NCBI GenBank assembly: GCA_030062745.1
Contig: CP099842.1
Location: forward strand, 21,175,822-21,239,821
Length of the DNA: 64,000 bases
Origin: Capitulum mitella
Taxonomy: Eukaryota > Arthropoda > Thecostraca > Pollicipedomorpha > Pollicipedidae
Direction: 5' to 3'
Below are positions 12,401 through 22,340 of this stretch, piece by piece; the stretch's first letter is position 1, and each line of letters opens with the position of its first letter. Both the position numbers and the translations under genes were made by a program. The notes under the pieces are model-generated. The model ran no database searches. It saw only the letters and a program-made list of their open reading frames with translations, and had not been told where the DNA came from.

Positions 12401-15386
12401 CGCACACCGTGGAGGATTACAACGCCACGTACGTGCAGCCGGTGCCGATCCCGCCCGCCGTGCAGCCGGCCAGACGCTGCCTGGTCATCGACCTCGGCAG
12501 CTCGTCCATCCGCGCCGGCGTGCTGCACGACCAGCGTGAGTGTCCGACAGAGGGGGAGAGCGGCGGGTTGGTGTCTGAAGAGAGGTGGTGGGGAGAGGTG
12601 CGTGAGTCTCTGACAGAGGTTTGGTTGGGTGGGTGGTGTCTCACAAAGGCATGCAGGCATGCTCTGAACGCCTATATTTTGCGCGCCTGTTTGTGAAGGC
12701 TTGCCGTTTCATGACTGATTTTCATATGCTTATTCATCCTTATTTACCTTATTTTTGGATAATTTTCCTTTTTCTCTTGTCATCTTTATTCACTCAATCA
12801 CTCGCTCAGTCACGTTCTCTGTCAGTGAGTCGGAAACTCATCCTCTTCTCTCTCCGCCCCTCGGTGTAGTGCATTTATGTCGACATCGTCCCTCTGCTTT
12901 GTTCCGACACTGCCCACTTCCCGTTCTATTCTGACAATGTCCTGTCGTTCTGTTCTGACGCTGTCTCTGCCCGCAGCCACGCTGCCGCAGCTGTTTTTCC
13001 CGGCCGTGATGGTGACGTCACGCGAGGGCCGGCCGCCGGTGTTCGGCGCGGCGGCGCTGCGGCCGGAGGTGCGCGCCGGCGGCGTCCTCTCCTTCCCGCT
13101 GCGGCCGTCCAGCAAGATCACCAAGTACTCGGTGGACGTGCCGGCGCTGTCCGGCCTGCTGCAGCTGACGTTCCGCGAGCTGCGCGTCAGCCCCGCCGAC
13201 TACTGCGTCCAGCTGAGCCTGCCGCGCAGCTACAACACGGCCACGCTCGGCGAGATCCTGCGCCTGCTCTTCGACAAGTTCGGCGCGCAGGGCGTCAACC
13301 TGACGCACCAGAGCATCCTGGCCATGTGGTCCTTACAACGCCACCAGCGGCGTCGTGGTCGACGTCGGCGACCGCATGGACGTGGTGCCGGTCATTGACG
13401 GTGAGTGGACCGTGGCCGGAGGGTGTGTCGTGTATCCCGGCCGACCGGCTCCAGGGAGAGGTGTGTCACGTGCCCCAGCTGGCAGGTTGTACGAACAGAC
13501 CTGTTAAATGACTTGGCTAGCTGTCATGTTAAGCCACGGTTATCGGTTGATGTTTTATCATCATTGATAAGCCTGATTTCTCCTAGTGACGACATAACTT
13601 TCCTTTCCTGTGGCTTGTTTGTCGTATGTGTGGTTCTCATTGCTGGAACAAACGGGAAAGCGCGTGTAAACTCTGGTCGTCATTTAGAAACAGTTGACGG
13701 CAAGAAGCTGTTGCATGTTTTCTGCGCTTTTAGACGCATGCGCTGAAAACGCTCGTACTAAGCGGTCGCACATTAGACGACTGTACCTCCCCAGCTGTCC
13801 AATACGTGACGGTACCTCGTCTGCCGACAGGATACATAGTGGAGGGCGGCGTGTCGCGGGTGCCGTACGGCGGAGTCCGGATACAGGACCACCTGCGCCA
13901 CTTCCTCCTCCAGAAACACTACTCGCTGGTGACCGAAGTCGAGTCGCTGGTGCTGCGCCACGCCATGGAGCGGCTCTGCTTCGTCTCGGAGAAGTACAGC
14001 GCCGACCTGCAGCGGTTCGCGGCCGACCCGACCGCCCTGGAGAAGTCCGTCTCCGTCAAGGAGTTCCTCGGAGATAACGTTTCGTGGAAGTGAGTGACCG
14101 CCTGTGTTGGAACATTCTCTGTTGGGTATCCGGCAAATGGTGCATTGCAAAGCACAAAAAACTGTCCGTCTCACTTATGCTTGCGGTTTTGTAGATCATC
14201 ATGAAACAGACATTTCGAAAATACGTGGATGTTGAAGCCATGCAGTCTTTTGTCTCCCATTGTCCGCTTTGTGTCGTGTATTGTTTCTTGTCGGTTTGTG
14301 ATTTAATTTGGACCCTTACCTCGATCTGAGTTACAGCGACGTGCCACATGGTACCAGTTCGTAACTCTCTGCCAGTTCGTGATTCCGTCCATTGTTTTTC
14401 AGACGAATCACTTTGGACAGTGGCCGGTTCCAGGCCACGGAGGGCCTCTTCACGCCCGACGCCTGGGGTCTGGACAACAAGGGCGTTCACAAGCTCGTCC
14501 ACAAAGCTGTACAGGTAACGTTTTCCGCCCACCGCAGTCGTGACGACTGACATTATCACCTTGGTGACGATCGTCCGGTATACTTTCCGACGTTCTCAGA
14601 AAGAAATGTTATTGACGATGGAAAATATGTTTCGGTATTTGATTTCATGGAAATCTGAAGGCCCTGAGAGCATTTTGCAATGAAACAATCAACAGTGATC
14701 AGTCAGTGTGCAGTACCGTTGTAAGATGAGGTAACAGTTGTGATTTTGTGGCGCAGGAGTGCAGCGTGGACATCCGGAAGGAGATGGTCCGCTCCATCTA
14801 CCTGGCGGGTGGCGTAACTCTACTGCCCGGGTTCGCCGAACGGCTGCAGAGCGAAATGGACAAGCTGACACCACCCTCAGTCACACCCAAGGTCAGTTTG
14901 CCACGAGGAAACTGGCAGACAGCGTGTGTTTTGAAACAGAAAATATGCATGCATACACGGGCTTCCTTGTTTCCAACCTGGCTTTTATTTTCACCTTGAT
15001 TTGGAGCAGCTAAGTTAAAGCGATTCAGTCATTTCTCGTTCGAACAATGACTAGTGCCACCAGTCTTTACAACGTTCTACAACGTTCACGTCTTCCTAAA
15101 GCATTACGCCTATGGTACCTCCGCTTTTGTACTTTGTCTGCCCTGGTGCAGGGCCGTAGAGCAGTTCCGGTTTTTCCTGATGCCAGCCACGAGCAGCCAT
15201 TCTGCTGTCGGTACGTGCCGACGCCATCCGCGCGTGCCGCAGGTACACGCCTCGCCGTACCGGTACCACGCGGCGTACCTGGGCGCCTGCGTGCTGGCCG
15301 GCTCCGACGGCTTCCACCAGGCGATGGTGTCGCGCGATAGCTGGCTCAAGCTGGGCGTGTCGGCCCTGAAGAAGTGGACCGTGTAG
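274..15386 (+). CDS. PH-domain plus actin-fold fusion protein (twelve exons, 5' incomplete)
   Basis: Exons 274-454, 6581-6702, 9559-10014, 10372-10560, 10755-10847, 11700-11738, 12331-12535, 12977-13400, 13831-14089, 14403-14514, 14757-14891 and 15243-15386 all have AG/GT borders, and their phases match throughout. They total 785 codons including the stop once one surplus base is removed from exon 1 and one from exon 8. Order of parts: a Glu/Ser-rich acidic stretch, a Lys-rich basic stretch, a Pro/Ala linker, a PH domain (GWLEKLPSG and AWKRRYFKAKDG to EAERWTRALL), then an actin ATPase fold. The fold has a phosphate-1-like loop (CLVIDLGSSSIRAGVL), a phosphate-2-like segment (GVVVDVGDRMDVVPVIDGY), an adenosine-like loop (IYLAGGVTLLPGF) and a C-terminal W/L-rich helix. 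PH domains bind phosphoinositides and actin-related proteins act in cytoskeletal or chromatin complexes, so a membrane-cytoskeleton role is an inference. I do not recognise a named orthologue. The true start lies left of the window. Confidence 0.85.
2274..2650. repeat. 79-bp minisatellite, about 4.8 copies
   Basis: The unit start GACCGGTCAGTG recurs at 2274, 2353, 2431, 2510 and 2589 (spacings 79, 78, 79, 79). The length is not a multiple of three, so the overlapping open frames are not genuine repeat proteins. Confidence 0.9.
3738..3975. repeat. 33-bp minisatellite with an internal palindrome, about 7.5 copies
   Basis: Units resemble GACGGGCGGACACGGCTCCC followed by GTGTCCGCTGCTG. Each contains the inverted pair GGACACGG/CCGTGTCC, so every unit can fold back. 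The penultimate copy is shortened to 20 bp. Confidence 0.88.
4829..4990. repeat. 30-31-bp tandem array based on GAGATCCGGCCTCCGAT
   Basis: GAGATC recurs at 4830, 4860, 4891, 4922, 4953 and 4983, a regular 30-31-bp spacing in GC-rich sequence. Confidence 0.8.
6581..6702 (+). CDS. PH-actin gene, exon 2 (basic linker)
   Basis: A pyrimidine-rich CCGCCGCCGCCAG acceptor precedes it and the donor is GTACGT. It encodes a charged segment containing DEREERIQKDR and a Lys/Arg cluster (RQRKQAKKHKQ). It ends in phase 0, matching exon 3. Confidence 0.75.
6703..9558 (+). other. Intron 2 of the PH-actin gene (2.9 kb)
   Basis: No exon was recognised. It holds a pyrimidine tract near 7290-7330, a (TG)n run at about 7592-7614 and an 11-base G run near 7685. 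A GC-rich block at 8580-9000 has a composition resembling the CpG islands elsewhere, but nothing shows it to be a promoter. Confidence 0.55.
9559..10014 (+). CDS. PH-actin gene, exon 3 (Pro/Ala-rich linker and conserved helix)
   Basis: Exactly 152 codons, phase 0 at both ends, donor GTCAGT. It opens with a Lys/Ser-rich part and passes through a low-complexity Pro/Ala/Lys region that is probably disordered. It closes with a conserved-looking segment (YIPDDPVEAIYDKFGEVDE) directly before the PH-coding exons. Confidence 0.8.
10372..10560 (+). CDS. PH-actin gene, exon 4 (first half of PH domain)
   Basis: Acceptor CTCCTCAG, donor GTAAGA, 63 codons in phase 0. It shows the PH strand 1-3 pattern: IEGWLEKLPSG, WNAWKRRYFKAKDG and FLYYYQ. 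The basic residues between strands are where PH domains usually contact phosphoinositide head groups. Confidence 0.85.
10755..10847 (+). CDS. PH-actin gene, exon 5 (middle of PH domain)
   Basis: 31 codons, phase 0 to phase 0, between GCCGCAG and GTGAGT. It encodes PSMVLQLMGGNVEAMDSS and ends VGVDDG, consistent with PH strands 4-5 and a loop. Confidence 0.8.
10848..12330 (+). other. Introns around the microexon
   Basis: Apart from the 39-nt exon at 11700 nothing coding is seen. The 11100-11690 part is ordinary AT-rich intron and 11960-12300 is unremarkable. Confidence 0.55.
11700..11738 (+). CDS. PH-actin gene, 39-nt microexon in a PH loop
   Basis: Thirteen codons (VPQTVPMLGLDDG) in phase 0 at both ends, with acceptor GGTGGAAG and donor GTGAGT. 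Its end resembles the end of the previous exon (VGVDDG), including the same GGG before the donor. Skipping it would keep the frame, so it may be a cassette exon. Confidence 0.6.
12331..12535 (+). CDS. PH-actin gene, exon 7 (end of PH domain, start of actin fold)
   Basis: It begins KGRYVVVRCSSRQEAERWTR, the last PH strand and C-terminal helix with its usual tryptophan. A Pro-rich linker of about 15 residues leads to CLVIDLGSSSIRAGVL, the first nucleotide-binding loop of an actin fold. It ends in phase 1 at GTGAGT. The PH-actin junction lies within this one exon, so the fusion does not depend on joining distant exons. Confidence 0.88.
12977..13400 (+). CDS. PH-actin gene, exon 8 (actin subdomains, one surplus base)
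   Basis: It starts in the phase left by exon 7 (LPQLFFPAVMVTSREGRPP). It runs through actin-like segments (KITKYSVDVPALSGLL, LGEILRLLFDKFG, HQSILAMWS). After W-S the frame breaks at about 13329-13333. The reading one base later gives YNATSGVVVDVGDRMD, the actin phosphate-2 motif, and ends in the phase required by exon 9. One surplus T (or two missing bases) explains it. Confidence 0.82.
13831..14089 (+). CDS. PH-actin gene, exon 9
   Basis: It continues the actin fold after the phosphate-2 motif: YIVEGGVSRVPYGGV, where actin has its G-rich turn and helix. Then come a helical segment with FLLQKHYSLV, and MERLCFVSEKY, corresponding to the actin KExLCYV-type helix. Donor GTGAGT, phase 2. Confidence 0.82.
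14403..14514 (+). CDS. PH-actin gene, exon 10
   Basis: Acceptor TTTTTCAG, donor GTAACG. It encodes the ITLDSGRFQATEGLFTPDAW segment, matching actin's E-x-LF-x-P pattern. It ends in phase 0. Confidence 0.8.
14757..14891 (+). CDS. PH-actin gene, exon 11
   Basis: 45 codons in phase 0. It encodes CSVDIRKEMVRSIYLAGG followed by TLLPGF and RLQSEM, the canonical actin adenosine-binding region (D-x-R-x3-x2-I-x-L-x-GG). Donor GTCAGT. Confidence 0.83.
15243..15386 (+). CDS. PH-actin gene, terminal exon and stop
   Basis: It follows GTGCCGCAG and ends at TAG 15384-15386. It encodes HAAYLGACVLAGSDGF, which aligns with the actin W-x-GGSILASL region, and a C-terminal stretch ending KKWTV. Confidence 0.83.
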   Translation, partial: VHASPYRYHAAYLGACVLAGSDGFHQAMVSRDSWLKLGVSALKKWTV

Positions 15387-16075
15387 CCGCCCGGCCCGGC
15401 CCGGCCCGGCGTCCTCATCGAAGGTGGTGGTGTCTCTCCGGGCGGCGCCGTCCTGTCGGCTCGGCCAGACCGAGTTTGTGATTCCGCCCGGCCGCGCGCG
15501 CCGGCGAGAGGCGTACAAACGGCCGGAGCGCGGCCGCCACGCGGCCACGGGAGCGAATGATCGAGTGCTGTGAGAACCGAGAGAGCGATCGGCCGTGTGT
15601 GTTCGGCAGCTGGCGGCGGCGCGCCCGGTAGGCCTAATATCCTATCCGCAAACACGGCGGAGCTGTCTTATTGAGCCCGTGCCAGTCAAAGGGAGGCGCC
15701 CGCTCCGCTGTCTGACGTCATAATTTCGCCAGTGCCGTCCGCTGCTTTTGGCCGGGTACCGATCGCTGTCAGCGGCCGAAGCGTTGCCGTTCTGTGACGT
15801 CATTTGACGGCCGCGGAACTGATGTGTTGTTGCCGCCGGCGTACCGCCAGACTGCGGAAACGCTGCGGAGCCTGTGTAATTATGCCTACTTGAACCCCTG
15901 TTGCCGTGCACTCGTAAATGCCGATGCCAGTTGATAGGTCGTGTTAATTTATTATATACCGGCTGGTTTGACCATAATACATTCAGTAATCGACTGAAGT
16001 GTTTATTACAGGAGAGGGTTTCTACGTGACATCTCTTTGTTATGACGTGAATAAATTAACTAACAATGGGCTAAA
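15387..16075 (+). promoter_or_regulatory. 3' UTR of the PH-actin gene with poly(A) signal
   Basis: There is no further coding potential after the stop. The first canonical AATAAA downstream is at 16050-16055. The start is GC-rich and the sequence becomes AT-rich towards the signal, as usual at a gene end. Confidence 0.5.
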
Positions 16076-17580
16076 AAAAAATTCGATGCACATAGAAAAA
16101 AATACACCCATCTAGATCTCATGAGTTACACATGCATTTTTTTGGGGTCACGCCACACCCTTAATTCGGGTTGCTTGAGCAAAACGGTCTGCTGGAACTG
16201 TCTTTAAGCACCGTGACTTGCATTTTGAGCTCCAATAAGCGTGAATGGCTCATCCGAACCCAATGTAGAATCGTGTGTCTCAGCTGAACACCTTCCGGTT
16301 CTGAACGCCTGGCTCAGTCCTGCAAAACCGATTCAAATGGATGCATTTTCTCGAACGGTATAAAAAAAACAGGTTCACTCGAGCATGGCTTTCAAAGAGT
16401 CATCTCGTGTCACACCACTGGCAGTCCATTTGACACCGATGTGACTTGCTGTGTCAAAAACGTTGCTAAAATGAGCAAGAAATTGGTATCATTCGAGAAC
16501 GTGCTGCGTGCGCAAAATAAAAAAACCTTATCTAAGTGCCCGTCATCTTGCATTTGCGGCGTTCGCGGCAGTCCCGAATGAGTGACCCGGGCCGCCGGAT
16601 TTTGTGCGTGAGGCGACTGGAGCAGCAGTGACGGTGCTTTTTGTCTTTAGGCGAAGAAATTCGTGTCATGGTATTTTGGTGTCATGGAAACTGAGTCATG
16701 ACAGACGCATGAATGCCAAGATCGGCCATGAAATTGGTCTTGGTGGGTGAAACATCCCATAGGGCAGTTCTGGCCGCCACCACGCCATCTTTGGATCATT
16801 TTACCGGTGGGCATATATGTTGTTCCATGGAAAAAAGCAGCCTTAAAGTAGTAGTTCTTGCTAACCAAGTTTGAAAATGCTCCTCCATCGATGACCTTGA
16901 GGGATAAGAATGGCTCTGTGCCAAAACGGCTTCTTGTAGTGACAGCATCACGGCACGCAACTTTTTGCATGTTCATTTCAGTAAGATGTTGGTCGCATTT
17001 TGGGCCTTTGCCCGGAAATCTAGCCTTGGTATAGAGGTATATATCGGTTTTGTGGCTCAAAATTTGCCCTTGTGTGGGTATACCAGGGTGGAATCAAAAC
17101 TAACTTTGGCTCCCAGAACACATTAAAATTTACTTACTGAATGTTTTTTTAATTGAAATGTAAGGTAAATAAATACATTTTATATATGATAAAAAACGAT
17201 TTTTTATCCCAACGCGATGAAGCTCGCTACGACATGTGGTACAAGTTGCTTGAAAGAGTCAACCCACAAACAGTAAACACTGCTCACATTGGGAATCCTT
17301 CTTTGAGACACTGGCGTTGAATGCGGTCGGCATTACGTCCAGACCACAGCCTGACGTGTTTTGTCCCGCTGGCGATTTGTGCGAGTCGTCGCAGCAGGTT
17401 TGCGCGGCCAGTACGCGTGTGAGCGTATGGTGGAGAGTTCGAGCACAGTGGCATCAACTCGACGGTGAAACTGCAAAAAACGGCACTTTCGATCGCTTCT
17501 TGTTCTTATGGAGTGTTTTAGGGGTAAGAATGCTTTAAATGCCTACACACAAAATTAGGGTTCTTTCCTTTGGCTTTCGT
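16076..17580. other. Intergenic, no recognised gene
   Basis: This is AT-rich sequence. The longest open frame (minus strand, 16647-17060, 137 residues) matches no family I recognise and has no flanking splice or regulatory support. Nothing else stands out. Confidence 0.5.
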
Positions 17581-17620
17581 GTATATCCCAATGCATATAC
17601 AGCATATATATATATATATA

Positions 17621-17632
17621 TGCATGTAGTGA

Positions 17633-17669
<37 letters not shown>

Positions 17670-17688
17670 CATATACTCACTACATGCA
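17621..17688. repeat. TA-rich hairpin with perfect 18-bp arms
   Basis: TGCATGTAGTGAGTATAT (17621-17638) is the exact reverse complement of 17671-17688. The loop is alternating TA and itself palindromic, so the whole unit can extrude as a cruciform. Confidence 0.9.
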
Positions 17689-18032
17689 GTTTATATGTAG
17701 CGTACATCTCACCCTGGCATGATTATCTTTTAACACTCTCAAGTGCTATCCACTAATAAAAAAACAAAGCATCTCACCGTCATCATCCAATCTTGTCACA
17801 AAGGAATTCTGATGACTGGGCCTTCTCTTTCTGAGCCGGTAGTAACGACTTGCACAAGTCATGTTTGGGACAAAATATTACCCGATGTTTTGCCTGCGGT
17901 GAAGGACCGCCGATTTAAAAGTTGCGAGGACAGCATAGGTAGCATGGGCCATTTAAATCTGGAGTCAGATGATGATGTATACCAAGCGAACAACACCTTT
18001 GACTGAATGCCTTGGAAGAGTCGACTTTTAAA

Positions 18033-18126
18033 GAACCGGTTGGAGTGACGAACGCGGGCTTTTTAAGAGCCGGTCGCAGTGACGAGCGAGCTTGTTAGGA
18101 GCCGGTCGCAGTGACTCGCTTCTACC
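18033..18126. repeat. Three short tandem units (GAGCCGGTCGCAGTGACGAG)
   Basis: Related units start at 18033, 18067 and 18099 with 32-34-bp spacing. They lie just upstream of the TTAA element. Confidence 0.65.
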
Positions 18127-18191
18127 GTCGTCAGTACATAAACGGCACCGGATATGTCGACCTCACGTCAATACAACGTGACAGTCTTTAA

Positions 18192-19300
18192 CCCTATTCC
18201 CGGCAGGGTGGGGCTAAATCCGCCACCTCATCAGGTTTTTTGCTTGCAAATTCTAGGATTTTTGACGCAGTTTCACGAAACTTGGCCACGTTTCCTAGCT
18301 GTTCTTTCTACGTACTGTGACAAAATTTCGAAATTCTATTTTGCCTAGGGGCAGAACCAGGCAACGTTTTTGGGAAGCGCCTCACGCCATTTTTGGCCTT
18401 GTTGAGGGTAAAAGGAAATGATGATGTAGGAAAAATAAACAGCTTTTTTACCAAAAATAACGTTTTTAAAACATAACTTAAAACTTTATATGGAAGCATA
18501 CCTAAATAGTTGGGCAACATGCTAATATAATTTTGTTCATCTGAAGTCACTTAACAAGGTCAGGCCAAAAAGTCAAGATTTGTTTTTATAGTAATAATTT
18601 CCGCGCTATTTTTTGAAATGCTAAACCTTGAATACAGATCACGTAGAAGGGTGCCCTCTACTTGTGTATCAAGTTTCAGCTTGATATCAGGTCGGGTTAC
18701 GGAGCTATGACCTAAAATGTCGGTGAGCGTACCCTATATCACAGTACTCGTAAAATCGAGTTTTTGAAATAGAGCGAATTCAAATGATTGACAACATTTA
18801 CATATAATATTAAATGCACACGAGATCATTCCAAGTGATTCCGAGGTCACTGGAGGTCATTTAAGGTCAAAGGTTACTTGTTGATCTGAGGAGCATGTGA
18901 CCATGACAGTTCCCCTTTTTCATGTCCCTGGCATTGCTTATGCTAGCATTATACAAACATTGTAATACGATTTGTACTTCTTTAGCATAGCATGACTAGC
19001 AGAATGCCAAAAGAGTGCTTTTGCCTTTTTTTGTTCATTCATTTGTTGAAAAACTAATCCTCCTATTTTTTAAACCCTGTGAATTTTCTGAAAATTTCAA
19101 ATATATGGACCAATAGTAAAAGTGTCATCCATAATATCTCGATTCATGCCCGTTTCATCAAAATCGGCCCATAAACAACGGAGTTATAAGAAGTCCAAAA
19201 ATATTCCATATTTTGATTTTTTGCCCCTTATATCCACCCTTTTCAAAATTTTGACGAGTTCTTTTTATAAAAATGTAGTTTACGTCATGGCAAATCGATT
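18192..19300. mobile_element. TTAA-flanked non-autonomous element, copy 1 (right end missing)
   Basis: It begins directly after TTAA (18188-18191) with CCCTATTCCCGGCAGGG. It aligns over about 1.1 kb with the copy at 56999-58203, sharing for example the segment around GCTTGATATCAGGTCGGG. Homology stops near 19300, where LINE-derived sequence begins, so the right terminus is lost. It has no coding capacity. TTAA target sites and CCC-starting termini are typical of piggyBac-type elements; the family label is an inference. Confidence 0.75.
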
Positions 19301-19935
19301 GCTCCAACAACTCAGGCACTTCTCTGGTGAGGGGCAAGTCGTTCCCTTTTGCGGAGACTTGGGTGACGTGCCGCACTTGGGGCAACGAACCTCTTGCCTG
19401 CAGTTTCTAGATCCATGGCCGTATCGGTGGCGCTTGAAGCGCCTCAAGGGGCTTTGAACGAAAACTCACGTCGTGTCGGAGGCGTCCAACAACAAGAGTG
19501 TCAGGAAGCTTCTGGGTGCTGAACGAGAGACCCAGGAGGCTGGTGTCGCGTCGCTGGCCGCCCTTGAAGGTGAAGGTGTCAGTCGACGGAGTATCTGAGC
19601 TGAGACCTCTGGTCTCAGCGCCTCTTGGATCTCGGTTTCGGGCATGAATCTGAGCTCGGGAGCAAAGATGGTTGACTGGCCGGTGTTACGTGAAGTGTGG
19701 AATCGGACTGACACGTTTTGGCCGCAAAAGGTTGTGGTTTTCAACAGTGCTTTGAACTTGTTTCTGTTCGTGGTCGTAACGATGGGGGAGCCGTTCGCCG
19801 GTGTTTCAATTTTGAGTTTCGCAGCAGAGGATTCACAGATGGCGGTAAGCTGCTTCGAGGGCCGGAAGACGTTGATTTTGAATGAGATATCGCTAGATGT
19901 GGGCTGAATGATAACGAACGACCCGAGAGGTTCCA
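19300..19935 (-). mobile_element. LINE ORF1 (gag-like) fragment, I/Jockey type, decayed
   Basis: Read on the minus strand, 19935 to about 19560 is one open segment with the gag-like pattern FCGQNVSVRFHTSRNT and PETEIQEAL. A frameshift follows (SLLGLSFSTQKLPDTLVVG), then a second shift and a zinc-knuckle region. The first knuckle reads RFKRHRYGHGSRNC, so both leading cysteines of the expected C-x2-C are arginine (CGC for TGC). A second C-x2-C (CPKC) survives. This is a dead copy, recognised from family patterns only. Confidence 0.65.
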
Positions 19936-20539
19936 GGTCTGTATCAGAAGGCGTTGAGCTGGCGCTGGTCGGGTTCGTGCGGTTGTCAGTGGCAGGAGCG
20001 GCGACAGCAGACAGCGAGGGTCAGCAGCGGCAGTAGGCGATGTGGTAGTCACGTGGCGAGCAGAGGTGTGGTCAGTTGGCAGGCTAGGGTTAGATCCCTG
20101 TTTGATTCCTCCTCCGCGCTGGCGAGGAGCACAGTTGTGCTATGGCTTCCTCTAGCGACACAGCGTCTGAACGGAGGTCAGCAACAGTAGGCATAATCGT
20201 GGCGTCACGTGAGGCGTTATCCAAACCAGTGGCCGTAGTCAGTTCTGATTCTGAGTCCGAGCCGACATTCCTTCTTTCTCTTTCCCCTCTTCCCCATCGT
20301 CAGGGAGAGAGGAAAAACGAAAAAGATGTAAGGGAAAATATAGTGTAAGTGAGGAAACCTAAATAAATCAACCGCAGGTTGGAAAATGAACGTAATAAGT
20401 CAGTTGCGTTGTATAAGAAACGAACGCAGCAGTGGGTGTATCTATAAAGTACCCGAAAGAAAAAAAAGTACAAAGCAACATAAGCGAATTCGTTGGAGCA
20501 GAGTCTAGCGCGAGGGCAACCTGACGCGACAACGAATGC
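19936..20539. other. Sequence between LINE fragment and gypsy-type repeat
   Basis: It probably contains upstream LINE ORF1 sequence, now out of frame, on the minus strand to about 20050. Beyond that nothing is recognised. Confidence 0.4.
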
Positions 20540-20665
20540 GAGCTGGGATACTCGACTGTTTATTAGAGGGTCAGGGCCAGCCGCGAGGCCGAGGTCAGCC
20601 GCATGGCCCAAGACGAGAGCGGGTCACGTGACCTAGCCGACGCAACTGGTCCGCAGCCCAACATA
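20540..20665. repeat. Diverged direct repeat, candidate LTR remnant (right-hand LTR in element orientation)
   Basis: It aligns with 25809-25930 and shares CTGTTTATTAGA, GGTCAGG, CAGCCG and GGGTCACGTGACC. It lies beyond the integrase end of the decayed gypsy element, in the same orientation as its partner. The full LTR boundaries cannot be set by eye. Confidence 0.6.
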
Positions 20666-22340
20666 CTTCGACACCGGTAACAAAAATAGCCTCCGTACAA
20701 CTAACGAACAAACACGGCCTAAAGTAAAGCTGGCCTGTCCACGAGTAATCGCATCGCTAACGGTAAACACACCTCTGCGCCCAATGCATACACATCGCCA
20801 AATGAAGAAATTAACGGAACCCAAATCTGTTCGGCTTATCAAGAGGCCTGGGTCTCAGAACCCGGTAATCCGGTCCAACGGCGGCAAAACAGACGGAGAC
20901 TCTACCAACTGGGTCGGCTCTCGAGGCGAGGAAACGGGGCTGACGGAGTCGACTGATGAAATGAAGAAGAGGCGGCTGGCTCCAGCTTAGGCCCGGGATC
21001 CTGCACAGATTCCGTCGCCCCTTCCGGTCGCGCTCCCAGGTCACCATTGTCAAGTTCAACCTCAAAACTTGGCCGAGAACAGGGACGTACGTGACTGGAA
21101 TGCCGCACTCGACCATCGATCGATGCGAACATCTCGCAGGCGCACTGAGAGCTTCACACCCTGCCTATCCACAAGCTAACGTTGAAGACAATGCCACCTC
21201 GAGACTCTTGCAAATGTGTCACACCTTAACATAAACCTGAGCGGCTACACTAAGTATGGATAATCTATCCAAAGTCCCGCGCTCCCGGTATCGTTTGTGC
21301 TGCGACTGACGATTTCGCACGTTTTCACCTAAGTCTAGGAGCATTCCGTTCAACGGCGTACGCAGATGATGACCAAACATCAGCTCAACCGGAGAAACCT
21401 ACGTTGTTCCCTGCACCGTATAACACGCTGACGGGAAAGGAAACGGGATACTTGTGGGTACCGAATCCAACTCCTGCTTGATGAAGTTGTGTGTGAAAGC
21501 CTGAGCACAGCGTTCCACCACCCCTTTAGACATCGTATCGAAGATTGTATTTGTAATTTGAAGATGTAATTGTATGAAATAAAAAATGAAAACAGAGACG
21601 AGATTAGGTGGCGAAAGTACAGGAGAAGCAAGACAATGTGCATGGTCTGATATCAGCATCCTGGGAGTACCTGGGATGTAAATGAGCAACGGAGCGTCTT
21701 AAAAAGTGGTCTGCAAAGTCGATTGTATATCCATCCATTCGGAGTGGGGGCCAACAACAAGCGAAAACATATTCAGGCGCCGGTCCAAGGGGGAGGGGCG
21801 AAAGGGGCGTCCCCTGGCGTCTTGGCGGCCTTACTCGTCGCCGGGGGGCCAAATGCGATACATTTGACCGCCGAAGGCGGGTAAGAGCGTAGAGCCATTC
21901 ACGGACAACTGTTGTTCCGTGGGTACAAAGGGAGCTTGTCGTTAAAGACCGTACGTATGATATCGTGCACCCTTGTGATCGGACATGGGCGATCCCCTTA
22001 TATAAAAAAGAAGCTCCTATAGCATGGAGAAAGCAGCCATAATAAATCATAAGTTCGTCCCGTTCTTAAAAAGGGACCGTTAACAAAAGTTGCATGACGC
22101 AGACATAACGCAGAGGACACAGAGGCGTCCTTGCGATGGTGTATGGACGCCCTGGCCTTGAAAAAGGCGTCGTTCAAGCTTGGCGCTCTTCCAGCGAGAT
22201 TTTGGCGTCCTTTCGGCGCAGTTCTGGCAGCTCCCGCAATGCTGTTTTGGCGGCCCTAAAAAACCTCTCTCCCCTTGGCAAAATCCTGGATCCATCCCTC
22301 AGCATATTAGCATGAAAATACTGTAGCAGTCAATGTGGAT
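20666..22340. other. 3' part of the gypsy-type element or unrelated filler
   Basis: It lies between the candidate LTR and the integrase remnant. No conserved motif is recognised. The minus-strand reading near 21780-21870 is Arg/Pro-rich and not identifiable. Confidence 0.4.

Noticed and set aside
16647..17060. 137-residue minus-strand open frame
   Set aside because: No recognisable motif, no promoter or splice context, and an unusual residue mix; considered chance.
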